Assembly (NCBI RefSeq): GCF_009664855.1 | Contig: NZ_CP045928.1 | Coordinates: 6,114,518 to 6,178,517, forward strand | Reading direction: 5' to 3' | DNA: 64,000 bases | Source: Flavobacterium sp. SLB02 | GTDB taxonomy: Bacteria; Bacteroidota; Bacteroidia; Flavobacteriales; Flavobacteriaceae | In this document: positions 16,954 to 25,722 of the stretch, in pieces | Layout of the letters: every line of letters starts with the position of its first letter | Numbering within the stretch: position 1 is the stretch's first letter | Made by a program: the position numbers and the translations under genes | Notes under the pieces: generated by a model | The model's input: the letters and a program-made list of their open reading frames with translations, nothing else | Told to the model about the DNA's origin: nothing | The model's database searches: none

Positions 16954-17817
16954 ATGAATATTCTTGATGATTTAAAATTACAGTATAGATTGGGTGGTAT
17001 AGCAATGCGTGTTATTTATTGGAACATTGTTTGTTTTCTGATCTCGTTGGTGTTCTTTTATTCATTTTCAGGAGGTGGTTTTAATTATCCAACCTGGTTG
17101 GCCTTATCATCAGATCCCAATATATTTTTGTTTAAGCCCTGGACATTTTTAACGTATGCTTTTTTTCATGCATCGTTCCTGCATTTGCTGTTTAATATGA
17201 TGGTTTTAAACTTTGCGAGCAATTTGTTTCTTACCTTTTTTACCCAAAAACAATATTTAGGATTGTATGTTTTAGGAGCAATCTTTGCAGGTGTTGCTTT
17301 TGCCCTGAGTTTTTACTTTTTTAATATTTCGGCTCCTATTGTTGGTGCTTCTGCTGCGATTATGGCAATTCTTGTTGCTGTAACAACATATCAGCCTTTA
17401 ATGGGTGTGCGTTTAATGTTTTTTGGCAATGTTAAACTCTGGCATATTACAGCTGTAATCCTGGTGCTTGATTTAATGCAGTTTCGATTAGATAATACCG
17501 GTGGGCATGTCTCTCATTTAGCCGGAGCAATTTTTGGATTCCTGTTTATTAAACTGCTTCAAAACGGAACAGATTTAAGTAAAATAGTTTCCAGAACAAT
17601 AGATTTCTTTGTAAATCTATTTAAAAAATCCCCTTCGACCCCTTTCAAAAAAGTTCATAAAAATTACAAAAAACCTACAGAAAAAGTGACGTCAAGAATT
17701 GTTACAAAAGATAAAACGCAACAACAAATTGATGAAATTTTAGATAAGATTAGCCAGTCGGGTTATGATTGTCTTACAAAAGAAGAAAAAGAGTTTTTAT
17801 TTAAAGCTGGAAAATAA
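16954..17817 (+). CDS. Rhomboid-family protein with basic C-terminal tail
   Basis: Rhomboid-like membrane protein of 287 residues. The first membrane segment is near 20-38, FFHASFLHLLFNMMVL (70-85) matches the conserved His/Asn region, the active-site loop is GASAA with Ser133 instead of the usual GASG, and HVSHLAGA gives His188. A Lys-rich cytosolic tail (about 210-287) ends in a small helical domain with QQQIDEILDKISQSGYDCLT, resembling a DUF6576-type domain. The Ser and His are present, so activity is possible. It follows the other rhomboid in the mutL transcript and precedes the EEP gene by 18 bases. Confidence 0.88.
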   Translation: MNILDDLKLQYRLGGIAMRVIYWNIVCFLISLVFFYSFSGGGFNYPTWLALSSDPNIFLFKPWTFLTYAFFHASFLHLLFNMMVLNFASNLFLTFFTQKQYLGLYVLGAIFAGVAFALSFYFFNISAPIVGASAAIMAILVAVTTYQPLMGVRLMFFGNVKLWHITAVILVLDLMQFRLDNTGGHVSHLAGAIFGFLFIKLLQNGTDLSKIVSRTIDFFVNLFKKSPSTPFKKVHKNYKKPTEKVTSRIVTKDKTQQQIDEILDKISQSGYDCLTKEEKEFLFKAGK

Positions 17818-17835
17818 TCCTTTTAGCATAGAAAT

Positions 17836-18882
17836 ATGAAAAACCTTTCGTGGTTTAATAAAATAATGTTCTTTTTGAATATAGTGCTGACTGTAGTGAC
17901 ATTTAGTATTTATATTTTACCATTTTTGGCACCTAGAAGTTTTCCTCTTCTATCGGTGCTTACGCTCTTTATGCCGGTTTTTTTCGTGCTGAATGGATTG
18001 TTCTTTATTTATTGGGCAATTCAGTTTAAAAAACGTCTTATTTTATCTGGTTTGGTTTTACTGACCGGAATTACCTTTATCAGTAAATTCTATAAATTCT
18101 CTGCCAAGGAATATATCAAAGACGAGAAGGACTTCTCTATTATGAGTTATAACGTACGTCTTTTTAATGTTTTTAAATGGCTGGACCGTGATGATATTCC
18201 GTCAAATATAAAAGCTTTTATTGATGAAAAAGATCCGGACATTCTTTGTATTCAGGAATACTCCAATTCTGCTCATATAGACTTAAAAGTGTATCCTCAT
18301 CGCTATATATTTATCGATGGAAATCAGATTAAAACTGGTCAGGCTATTTTCTCTAAGTTTCCTATCATATTTGAAGGAAATATTATTTTTCCAAATTCGG
18401 ATAATAATGTAATTTATGCTGATATAAAGCGTGGCAAAGATGTAATTCGTGTATACAATATGCACTTGCAATCCATCAAAATTTCGCCTGATGTCACTAA
18501 TATTTCGAATAATATAGATAATGTAAATCAGGAAAAGTCACAGCTTATTTATACCCGAATAAGTAAAGGATTCAGGCAGCAACAGGAGCAGGCTGAAATA
18601 TTTAAAGAGAATATTAAAAAATGCAAAACTCAGTTTATTATTTGTGGAGACATGAATAATAGTCCGTTTTCGTATGTATACCGAAGTATAAAAGGAAAAC
18701 AAAAAGATGCTTTTGAAGAAGCAGGAGAGGGTTTTGGCGCGACTTACAAATTTCGTTATTACCCAGCCCGAATTGACTATATTTTTACTGACAGTAAGAT
18801 GAAAGTAAAAGGTTTTGAAAGTTTCCCCGATTTCGAAAATTCAGATCATTACCCTATAATGGCGAGACTTTCGATGGAATAA
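17836..18882 (+). CDS. Membrane-anchored endonuclease/exonuclease/phosphatase-family protein
   Basis: Member of the EEP (DNase I-like) superfamily, 348 residues. Two or three N-terminal membrane segments (about 8-32, 38-60, 67-83) are followed by the metal-dependent hydrolase domain from about 100. Its motifs are SYNVRLFN, CIQEYSN with the catalytic Glu, YNMHLQS, CGDMNNSPFSYVYR with catalytic Asp/Asn, YRFYYPARIDYIFT-like strands and the terminal SDHYPIMA with catalytic His. Substrates in this family range from DNA to phospholipids and inositol phosphates; the anchored form is common in Bacteroidota, but its substrate is not known. It ends the mutL-rhomboid-rhomboid transcript. Confidence 0.88.
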   Translation: MKNLSWFNKIMFFLNIVLTVVTFSIYILPFLAPRSFPLLSVLTLFMPVFFVLNGLFFIYWAIQFKKRLILSGLVLLTGITFISKFYKFSAKEYIKDEKDFSIMSYNVRLFNVFKWLDRDDIPSNIKAFIDEKDPDILCIQEYSNSAHIDLKVYPHRYIFIDGNQIKTGQAIFSKFPIIFEGNIIFPNSDNNVIYADIKRGKDVIRVYNMHLQSIKISPDVTNISNNIDNVNQEKSQLIYTRISKGFRQQQEQAEIFKENIKKCKTQFIICGDMNNSPFSYVYRSIKGKQKDAFEEAGEGFGATYKFRYYPARIDYIFTDSKMKVKGFESFPDFENSDHYPIMARLSME

Positions 18883-18907
18883 ATTGAAAAGAAAATCAAT
18901 TTTTTAA
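18881..18907 (+). terminator. Possible weak terminator after the mutL operon
   Basis: AAATTGA and TCAATTTTTT form a short AT-rich stem around an eight-base loop with a T-tail. The stem is short, so this is tentative. Confidence 0.35.
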
Positions 18908-18943
18908 AATTCCAAATTCCAAAAAGAAAACATAAAGACGTAA

Positions 18944-19558
18944 TTAAACTAGTTTCTGTGTTTTTAAATAATCCATGGCAAATTTACCTTCGTTAAAAAG
19001 CAAGTCCAAAACACTTAAATTGTTGATGAATCCGTGTTTGTCATCAAAAACCTGGGTGTATTTTTTAAATACATTGGGATCTTTTTTTCCGTTGGCCAAA
19101 AATCTGAAATCAGTGATGTTTTCAGCCTCATGAAAATATTCGGTGGTTTTAGAAAATTCTAATTTCATTCGTAAGCACTTCGTTACAATGTCTAAAACTT
19201 CCATATTCAGATCCATAAGGAAAGTATGTTGCTTTTCGAAAATAGGGCGTATATCATCTTCAAAAAACTCAAAAAAAGGCGAACTTCTATATCCTGCTTC
19301 CAGTGATTTAAAATGTTGTTTTTGCCAGTCGAATTCATTCTCGATCAAAACATCTTTCGTTTTTTGATGTGTTGTTTTTGAATGCTTAACAGGAATGTTC
19401 AATAACTGAATTCCGTTTGGACTATAGATGTAAGTACGGTTTCTATTGGTCTGTTTTTGAAAATTATCTTCCATTTCAAAAGTAATATTTTCAGATTGAG
19501 CCATAACTGCAAAGTGACTAATCGACGGAAAATAGGTAGGAAGTAATAAGGAATTCAT
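18944..19558 (-). CDS. WbqC-family protein
   Basis: Protein of the WbqC-like family, about 204 residues. The start is placed at the ATG at 19558 (MNSLLLPTYFPSISHFAVMAQ), which matches the family N-terminus; an in-frame ATG 12 codons upstream lies in repeat sequence. Family marks are NRTYIYSPNGIQLLNIPVKHS (about 40-60), WQKQHFKSLEAGYRSSPFFE and FFEDDIRPIFEKQ. WbqC-like proteins were first noted in O-antigen clusters, but their reaction is not established. In Flavobacteriaceae the gene regularly follows lepB, as here. Confidence 0.87.
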   Translation of the reverse strand: MNSLLLPTYFPSISHFAVMAQSENITFEMEDNFQKQTNRNRTYIYSPNGIQLLNIPVKHSKTTHQKTKDVLIENEFDWQKQHFKSLEAGYRSSPFFEFFEDDIRPIFEKQHTFLMDLNMEVLDIVTKCLRMKLEFSKTTEYFHEAENITDFRFLANGKKDPNVFKKYTQVFDDKHGFINNLSVLDLLFNEGKFAMDYLKTQKLV

Positions 19559-19580
19559 TTTATTAAGTTTTTCGTTAAAA

Positions 19581-19635
19581 GTTTCAGGTTTCAAGTTTCA
19601 CGTTCGCAAAGAACCTGAAGCTTGAAACCTGAAAC
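19581..19635. repeat. Inverted repeat, GTTTCAGGTTTCAAG family
   Basis: GTTTCAGGTTTCAAG at 19581-19595 and CTTGAAACCTGAAAC at 19621-19635 are perfect 15-base arms. The same arm sequence returns at 33112 and 33296-33310. Confidence 0.75.
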
Positions 19636-19652
19636 AAAAATAACTATTTTTT

Positions 19653-21209
19653 TTATGCTTTGTTTTCTTTTCTTTTTCTCCAGAAATATTCTCCAACAAA
19701 ATAGGCTGCAAGAATAATTAAGAAGTATTTAAAGTAAGATTGTGGTTGTCCTTCGCCATTAACGGTAGTGAAAACCCTGTCCCAACGAACTTTGTTAATT
19801 CCTTTTCCGTTAGTGTCCCAGCTCATCCAGATAAAAACCGGTTTTCCTACGATATGATTTGCAGGAACATAACCCCAGTAACGGCTATCTTCAGAGTTAT
19901 GACGGTTGTCTCCCATCATCCAGTAATAGTCTTGTTTAAAGGTATATGTAGTAGCTTGTTTTCCGTTGATTAAAAAATGAGAACCATCTAATTGCAAAGT
20001 GTTTCCTTCGTATTTGGTAATGATTTCCTTGTAAAATGGTAGAGATTCATTGGTCAAAGCGACTGTTTTTCCTGCCTGAGGAATGTATATTGGACCAAAA
20101 TTATCCTGACTCCATTTGTTGATATGAGGGAAAATTGCGTTGTCATTTCCTCTGTCAATTTCTCTTTTTACAGCAGTAATTCCGGGAGTGTTTTTTAAAC
20201 GTTCTGCACTAGCTTCTGTTAATGCTCTGAAATATATAGTATCTCTTTTTTCCTGATCTTTAATATAAGCGCCATCCGTAATGTCAAGCTCCTTCATTAA
20301 TGATTCAAAATCAATTGAAGTTTTCCCGTCTAAAGCTACAGCATATGAATATTGAGGTTTGGCACGTTCCGGTAAAATTAATTTTTTTCCATTAATAAAA
20401 ACAAAACCGTCTACAATTGACAAGCTGTCACCAGGAATACCAACACATCTTTTTACGTAATTCGATTTTTTGTCGATAGGTTTTATAACTCCGGGTCTTC
20501 CTTTTGGCTCATAAAAATAATGAACAGTATCTACGGGCCAGTTGAAAACCACAATGTCAGATCGTTTTATTTTTTCTAAAGCCGGCAATCTAAAGTAAGG
20601 TAATTGTGGCCAGCTTAAATAGGATTTTCTTTTTACAAATGGTATCGTATCGTGAACCATTGGCAGCGCCACCGTTGTCATAGGTACACGAGGGCCGTAA
20701 TTTACTTTGCTTACAAACAGGAAGTCACCAATTAATAATGATTTTTCTAATGATGAAGTAGGTATTGTATAAGGCTGTACCACATAAGTATGTACTAATG
20801 TTGCTACGATAATAGCAAAAAGTAAAGAGCTTATAGTGTCTGCAGTTTTATTTTGAGGTCTTAATTCTCTGTTGGCATTATATTCTAATTTTTGAGTATA
20901 ATTTACATAATAGATATAAAATCCAAAAGTGAAAATCCCTAATAAAGTATCTAAAGTAGATTTTTTACCAAATGTTCTTAAGGTTTCTACCCAAACAACA
21001 GGAAACATAATTAAATTAATAATCGGGATGAAAAGTAATAAAGTCCACCAGGTTGGGCGACTGATTATTTTCATTAAAATTATTGAATTGTAAACCGGAA
21101 TTGCAGCTTCCCAGGTTTTTCTCCCGGCTGCCTGATACAGTTTCCAGGTTCCCAGAAAGTGAATTACTTGTACGGCTAAGAAAAATACGAACCAAAGATA
21201 TAGTGTCAT
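19653..21209 (-). CDS. lepB: Signal peptidase I, long Bacteroidota type
   Basis: Inner-membrane serine protease that removes signal peptides from secreted proteins. Its length of 518 residues compares with about 320 in E. coli. The N-terminal 105 residues carry about three hydrophobic segments. The catalytic Ser153 lies in YTIPTSSLEKSLLIGDFLFV, the general-base Lys253 in NYVKRCVGIPGDSL, and box E is MMGDNRHNSEDSRYWGYVP near 440. Between the catalytic boxes there is an insertion of about 150 residues compared with E. coli LepB. A last membrane segment is near 495-512. It follows dapB by 66 bases. Confidence 0.94.
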   Translation of the reverse strand: MTLYLWFVFFLAVQVIHFLGTWKLYQAAGRKTWEAAIPVYNSIILMKIISRPTWWTLLLFIPIINLIMFPVVWVETLRTFGKKSTLDTLLGIFTFGFYIYYVNYTQKLEYNANRELRPQNKTADTISSLLFAIIVATLVHTYVVQPYTIPTSSLEKSLLIGDFLFVSKVNYGPRVPMTTVALPMVHDTIPFVKRKSYLSWPQLPYFRLPALEKIKRSDIVVFNWPVDTVHYFYEPKGRPGVIKPIDKKSNYVKRCVGIPGDSLSIVDGFVFINGKKLILPERAKPQYSYAVALDGKTSIDFESLMKELDITDGAYIKDQEKRDTIYFRALTEASAERLKNTPGITAVKREIDRGNDNAIFPHINKWSQDNFGPIYIPQAGKTVALTNESLPFYKEIITKYEGNTLQLDGSHFLINGKQATTYTFKQDYYWMMGDNRHNSEDSRYWGYVPANHIVGKPVFIWMSWDTNGKGINKVRWDRVFTTVNGEGQPQSYFKYFLIILAAYFVGEYFWRKRKENKA

Positions 21210-21275
21210 AGTTTTTTGTTTTATGTTTCAAGTTCAGGTTTGTTCTATAGAAACTCCTGATGCTTTAAAAATTGA

Positions 21276-21977
21276 TTATTTTAAATTTAATACATCTTTC
21301 ATGCTGTAAATTCCTGTTTTACTAGCAAGCCATTCGGCGGCAATTACAGCTCCAAGAGCAAAACCTTCGCGGTTGTGTGCAGTATGTTTTAATTCGATGC
21401 TGTCTACAATTGAGTCGTAAGTTACGGTATGAGTTCCCGGAACATCGCCAATTCTTTTTGCTTCAATATGAATCTCATTTGTTTTTGCCTGATCCAGAGT
21501 CCAATTGGTGTAATTGCTATTTTCGATAACACCTTTTGCTAAAGAAATAGCTGTTCCGCTTGGAGCATCTAATTTTTGAGTATGATGAATTTCTTCCATT
21601 GATACTTTGTAAGAATCAAATTGCGACATGATTTTGGCTAAGTAGTCATTTAATTCAAAGAAGATATTTACTCCTAAGCTGAAATTTGAACTCGATATAA
21701 ATCCACCTTGTTTTTCGTTGCAAAGAGCGACCATTTCGTCAAAATGCTCCAACCAGCCAGTTGTGCCTGAAACAACAGGTACATTGTTGTTGAAACAGCT
21801 CGAAATGTTGCTTACTGCAGCAGTCGGAACGCTAAAGTCAATTGCAACATCTGCAGTTGAAAGTCCGTCGTATGTGTTGAATTCGTCTTTCTTTAAAACA
21901 ATTTCGTGACCTCTTTCTAAAGCAATTCGTTCAATTACTTTACCCATTTTTCCGTATCCTAAAAGCGCAATTTTCAT
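21276..21977 (-). CDS. dapB: 4-hydroxy-tetrahydrodipicolinate reductase
   Basis: NAD(P)H-dependent reductase of the diaminopimelate/lysine pathway, supplying peptidoglycan cross-link and lysine precursors. The N-terminal Rossmann motif is ALLGYGKMGKVI (4-15), SGTTGW is at 70-75, and the substrate-binding signature EIHHTQKLDAPSGTA is at 129-143 with His131, His132 and Lys135. Length 233 residues is slightly short, as is usual in Bacteroidota. It lies between the DUF5683 gene (39 bases upstream) and lepB. Confidence 0.95.
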   Translation of the reverse strand: MKIALLGYGKMGKVIERIALERGHEIVLKKDEFNTYDGLSTADVAIDFSVPTAAVSNISSCFNNNVPVVSGTTGWLEHFDEMVALCNEKQGGFISSSNFSLGVNIFFELNDYLAKIMSQFDSYKVSMEEIHHTQKLDAPSGTAISLAKGVIENSNYTNWTLDQAKTNEIHIEAKRIGDVPGTHTVTYDSIVDSIELKHTAHNREGFALGAVIAAEWLASKTGIYSMKDVLNLK

Positions 21978-22016
21978 TTTGTATGTATTTTTTTGAGTTT
22001 AAATAACAGGAGTTAT

Positions 22017-22577
22017 TTAAAAGTGGTAATTAAAAGTTAGTCCAACGTTTGGTCTGAAAGTAATGTCGTTAGGATAAACCTCCGGACGCATTGATAGTCT
22101 TTCGTTTACGTTGAATTGAATCAAAGCTGCGTCAACATTGGCGTCTATAATGTTTAGGGCGTAAAAAGCAACAATAAATAAAGCTGATAAATCCCTGTTT
22201 CGCTGATAGAATTTCTGACCTGCAACAAGTCGGCTTTCGTCCAGAAACTGGTATTTATCATCGTTGTAACCTTCTAATCTTCGTTTGTAGGCGTTACGAT
22301 AATCGCGGTATTTGTTATTATTGTCAATATAAAAATATAAACTGGTACCAATTGCTCCGTAAACCAAAGGTATTTTCCAGTATTTTTTATTGTATGCCTG
22401 ACCTAAACCGGGTAAGATTGCAGAGTAAAAAGCTGCTTTTGCTGGTGTAAGCGGATCTATTTCTTGTAACTTGCTAGTGTCTTTAACAACCAAAACCGTG
22501 TCTTTTTTTGCCTGGGCAAAAAGAGAAACGGTTCCTATGAGAAAGAACAATAGACTTATGGGGACAATCTTATTCAC
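22017..22577 (-). CDS. DUF5683 domain protein
   Basis: Exported protein of 186 residues with a signal peptide (about 1-22, ending FAQA). The domain starts LTPAKAAFYSAILPGLGQAYNKKYWKIP and has two hydrophobic helices (about 70-85 and 130-150), so it may be membrane associated. The sequence ends in Phe-type strands (NVGLTFNYHF) like an outer-membrane protein. Function is unknown. It overlaps the last base of parB and is followed by dapB, a conserved gene order in Flavobacteriaceae. Confidence 0.85.
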   Translation of the reverse strand: MNKIVPISLLFFLIGTVSLFAQAKKDTVLVVKDTSKLQEIDPLTPAKAAFYSAILPGLGQAYNKKYWKIPLVYGAIGTSLYFYIDNNNKYRDYRNAYKRRLEGYNDDKYQFLDESRLVAGQKFYQRNRDLSALFIVAFYALNIIDANVDAALIQFNVNERLSMRPEVYPNDITFRPNVGLTFNYHF

Positions 22578-23479
22578 TATCCGTTTATTAATTTTATAAT
22601 TCGATTAAAGTCGGCTTCAGAATTAAAAGGAATGGTGATTTTTCCTTTTCCGTTACCTGCGACTTTTACATCAACTTTCGCACCAAAATAATCGTTGAAA
22701 GTGTTTTTTTGTGTTTCTCTCACCACAAATGAAGAATCTGCTTTTGGTTTTCCTTCAACTTTTGGTTTTAAGCTTTCGTGGTAATTTTTTACTAAAGTCT
22801 CTGTTTCGCGAACAGATAAATTCTGGCTTACTATTTTTTGGTAGATATCAGTCTGAACATCTAAATCTTCAATATTGATGATTGCTCTACCGTGTCCCAT
22901 ACTGATAAAACCATCGCGAATACCGGTTTGAATAATCGGGTCCAGTTTTAAAAGACGTAAATAATTGGCAATTGTAGAACGTTTTTTTCCAACGCGCTCA
23001 CTCATTTGTTCCTGTGTCAATTGAATTTCATCAATCAAACGTTGGTACGAAAGTGCGATCTCGATTGGATCTAAATCATGACGCTGGATATTCTCTACCA
23101 AAGCCATAACCAGTGACTCATTGTCGTTTGCAATACGAATGTATGCAGGAACATGTGTCAGGCCAACCAAAGTCGAAGCACGCAAACGGCGCTCTCCTGA
23201 AATTAACTGATATTTATTGAAGTCTAATTTTCGAACAGTAATAGGTTGAATCACGCCAAGTTCTTTAATAGAAGTGGCTAATTCGCGTAACGATTCTTCA
23301 TTAAAATTGCTTCTAGGCTGAAATGGATTTATTTCGATAGCACTTATTTCAAGCTCAATGATGTTTCCAACAACCTTGTCAGCATTTTTATCTTCTACTG
23401 ATGTAATGTCGTTTTCCGGATCTTTTAATAATGCTGATAATCCTCTTCCTAAGGCTTGTTTTTTAATTGCTTTTGTCAT
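22577..23479 (-). CDS. parB: Chromosome-partitioning protein ParB
   Basis: CTP-dependent DNA clamp that binds parS sites and spreads at the origin region. ALGRGLSALL near residue 9 is the ParA-interaction stretch. EINPFQPRSNFNEESLRELA (about 50-69), GERRLRAS (the CTP-binding box, about 94-101) and a helix-turn-helix around EQMSERVGKKRSTIANYLRLLKL (about 145-167) follow. The C-terminal dimerisation part is Lys-rich. Length 300 residues is normal. It begins five bases after parA. No parS-like 16-mer was searched for exhaustively. Confidence 0.95.
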   Translation of the reverse strand: MTKAIKKQALGRGLSALLKDPENDITSVEDKNADKVVGNIIELEISAIEINPFQPRSNFNEESLRELATSIKELGVIQPITVRKLDFNKYQLISGERRLRASTLVGLTHVPAYIRIANDNESLVMALVENIQRHDLDPIEIALSYQRLIDEIQLTQEQMSERVGKKRSTIANYLRLLKLDPIIQTGIRDGFISMGHGRAIINIEDLDVQTDIYQKIVSQNLSVRETETLVKNYHESLKPKVEGKPKADSSFVVRETQKNTFNDYFGAKVDVKVAGNGKGKITIPFNSEADFNRIIKLING

Positions 23480-23484
23480 AAAAA

Positions 23485-24252
23485 CTATTTACTGTTTTTC
23501 TTTATAATTTCTTGAGCTAAATGAATGTAATTTACTGCTCCTTTGCTTGTTGCGTCATAATTAATGATGCTTTCGCCAAAACTTGGAGCCTCGCTTAATT
23601 TTACATTTCGCTGAATAACGGTATCAAAAACCATATCGTTAAAGTGTTTTTGAACCTCTTCTACAACCTGATTGGATAAACGTAATCTTGAATCGTACAT
23701 AGTAAGTAACAATCCTTCGATATCAAGATCCGGGTTGTGTATTTTTTGAATACTTTTTATGGTGTTCAGTAATTTTCCTAATCCTTCAAGTGCAAAATAT
23801 TCGCATTGAATAGGGATAACAACTGAGTCAGCCGCTGTTAAAGCATTTAAGGTTAGTAAACCTAATGAAGGTGCGCAATCGATGATGATATAATCATATT
23901 CGTCTTTTACACTTTCTAATGCTTTTTTAAGCATGTACTCTCTGTTTTCTTTATCAACCAATTCGATTTCGATGGCAACAAGGTCAATGTGCGCAGGGAT
24001 CACATCAACATTTACAGCTGAACATTTTATAATGGTTTCTTTGGGAGTGTTACTGTGTTCAAGTATTTGGTAGGTACCCATCTCAACAGATTCTACATCG
24101 ATCCCAAGGCCAGATGTGGCATTTGCTTGAGGATCAGCGTCGATCAACAATACTTTCTTTTCTAAAACACCCAATGAGGCTGCAAGATTTACCGATGTAG
24201 TAGTCTTTCCAACGCCTCCTTTTTGATTAGCAATCGCAATGATTTTGCCCAT
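23485..24252 (-). CDS. parA: Chromosome-partitioning ATPase ParA (Soj-like)
   Basis: Deviant-Walker ATPase that drives ParB-parS segregation, 255 residues. The deviant Walker A KGGVGKTTTSVNLA begins at residue 11, Walker A' is LLIDADPQANAT near 36-47, and Walker B is YDYIIIDCAPSLGLLTLNAL near 117. The short N-terminus without a helix-turn-helix marks it as a chromosomal Soj-type protein. It is the first gene of the parA-parB-DUF5683-dapB-lepB series. The 243 bases upstream hold only an AT-rich leader. Confidence 0.95.
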   Translation of the reverse strand: MGKIIAIANQKGGVGKTTTSVNLAASLGVLEKKVLLIDADPQANATSGLGIDVESVEMGTYQILEHSNTPKETIIKCSAVNVDVIPAHIDLVAIEIELVDKENREYMLKKALESVKDEYDYIIIDCAPSLGLLTLNALTAADSVVIPIQCEYFALEGLGKLLNTIKSIQKIHNPDLDIEGLLLTMYDSRLRLSNQVVEEVQKHFNDMVFDTVIQRNVKLSEAPSFGESIINYDATSKGAVNYIHLAQEIIKKNSK

Positions 24253-24495
24253 TTATTTTCTGAATTTTGAACCGTAAAAATACAATTATTTATGGTTTCT
24301 GAAAATCTATTTTGTTAACATTTAAGAAACTTCGGTTAATCGTTGTATGGTGCGTGTTCTGAGGGATTTAATTTCTTATAGAATAAAAAAATAGTACCGA
24401 AAATTCGTTCTATTTCATTCTTGTTTTTAGTATAAAAGAACAATTTGTGGTTTAAATCTTAAAAAAGTATTTAAACCTTAAATCTGATTTTTATT

Positions 24496-25722
24496 TTAAT
24501 TTTTTGTTTTTAAATCTTTTACTAAACTGGCTGTAAAAAATAAAATTGTAATACCGCCTAAAACAATACAAAGCCACATAAACCAGGATTTTTGCCAAAA
24601 AGACTGATTTGCTATTGGATTTTTTACCGCATTTTTTTGCTGAATATCGTAGAGGGTTGTTTGCGGTAAATTGCCGGCAATATTGTTTTTAAAATTTGAA
24701 AGATCATATTCCGGTTCTGCCAGGTTTTTGTTTCCTGTTTTTAGGATATAAGTTTCATTAGAATTTAAATCTGCAATAATAGAAATTGGTTTTTGATAGT
24801 ATTTTATTTTTGAAATCGATAAGGGCTGATTATCGTGATTTTTGATTTTAATAAAGAACTCTTTTTCGAATATTTGAGGAAATATAAAGGTATTTGTAGC
24901 AGTTGAATTCAATTCAAAAGAAGTAATTTCTTCGTCGAATATTTGGGATTTCCTTTTTGTCTGGCGTTTTGTTTTCTTATAAAGAATAGCAGTTCGCTTG
25001 TAATAAGTAGGTTTTGAAATTTCGAATGAAATCTCATTAATAACCTGTGGCGCATCAAATAGAATGTGAATTTGAGTTTCTTTTCCTGAAGGAATTTCTG
25101 TTGTGACGGATTTCTTTGGAAAGATTTCCTGTAAAGCGCTTTTTTGTGATTGCGAGGTAAAATTTCCAACTTTCAGAACATTGATCGGAAGTGTTTTTCG
25201 GTCATCAAAATCTATCTTTAAATAATGATAAGTACTTAAAGGATAAGATATCGTTTTAACAACACTTGTTTCTGATGTACTGTTTAAATCATAAAGTGTT
25301 TGCGAGTCAGAGATTCCAAACCATTCTTTCTGGTTGTCACTTCCTGAAACAGAATATTTTTTTTCTACATCAGAATTAGCGATAAAGAGCGAAAGTTTAT
25401 TATTGTGTTTGTTTGAAGGAATTGCAATAATAATCGAAGTACTCTTTTTAGGAATAGTTGTTTTTGAAACAATAGTATATTCTTCAAAAGTATTTGATGA
25501 AACATTTTTAGGGGTTTGAATAAAATACGGAACTTCATTTCCTTTAGCATCAAATAACCTAATGTCGCTCAAATCCTGTTTCGAAAAAGAACGAACCTCT
25601 GGTGATAAAATGATTTCATTAAAACCACTCTGACTAACTTTTTTTAGTTTCGCAGTAGTTTGATATTGCCCAAACGAGAGGTTTGCGACCAATAGCAATA
25701 AGATAAATTTATTTAGTTTCAT
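24496..25722 (-). CDS. DUF3999-family membrane protein
   Basis: Exported protein of 408 residues with a signal peptide (MKLNKFILLLLVANLSFGQ), a long beta-rich extracytoplasmic region, and one C-terminal transmembrane helix near 380-402 (WLCIVLGGITILFFTASLV). The start is the ATG at 25722; an earlier in-frame ATG gives a tail inconsistent with a signal peptide. It resembles the DUF3999 family, which is typically encoded next to a DUF2339 protein. That is the case here, with a 14-base overlap. Function unknown; the two probably form a membrane complex. Confidence 0.78.
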   Translation of the reverse strand: MKLNKFILLLLVANLSFGQYQTTAKLKKVSQSGFNEIILSPEVRSFSKQDLSDIRLFDAKGNEVPYFIQTPKNVSSNTFEEYTIVSKTTIPKKSTSIIIAIPSNKHNNKLSLFIANSDVEKKYSVSGSDNQKEWFGISDSQTLYDLNSTSETSVVKTISYPLSTYHYLKIDFDDRKTLPINVLKVGNFTSQSQKSALQEIFPKKSVTTEIPSGKETQIHILFDAPQVINEISFEISKPTYYKRTAILYKKTKRQTKRKSQIFDEEITSFELNSTATNTFIFPQIFEKEFFIKIKNHDNQPLSISKIKYYQKPISIIADLNSNETYILKTGNKNLAEPEYDLSNFKNNIAGNLPQTTLYDIQQKNAVKNPIANQSFWQKSWFMWLCIVLGGITILFFTASLVKDLKTKN

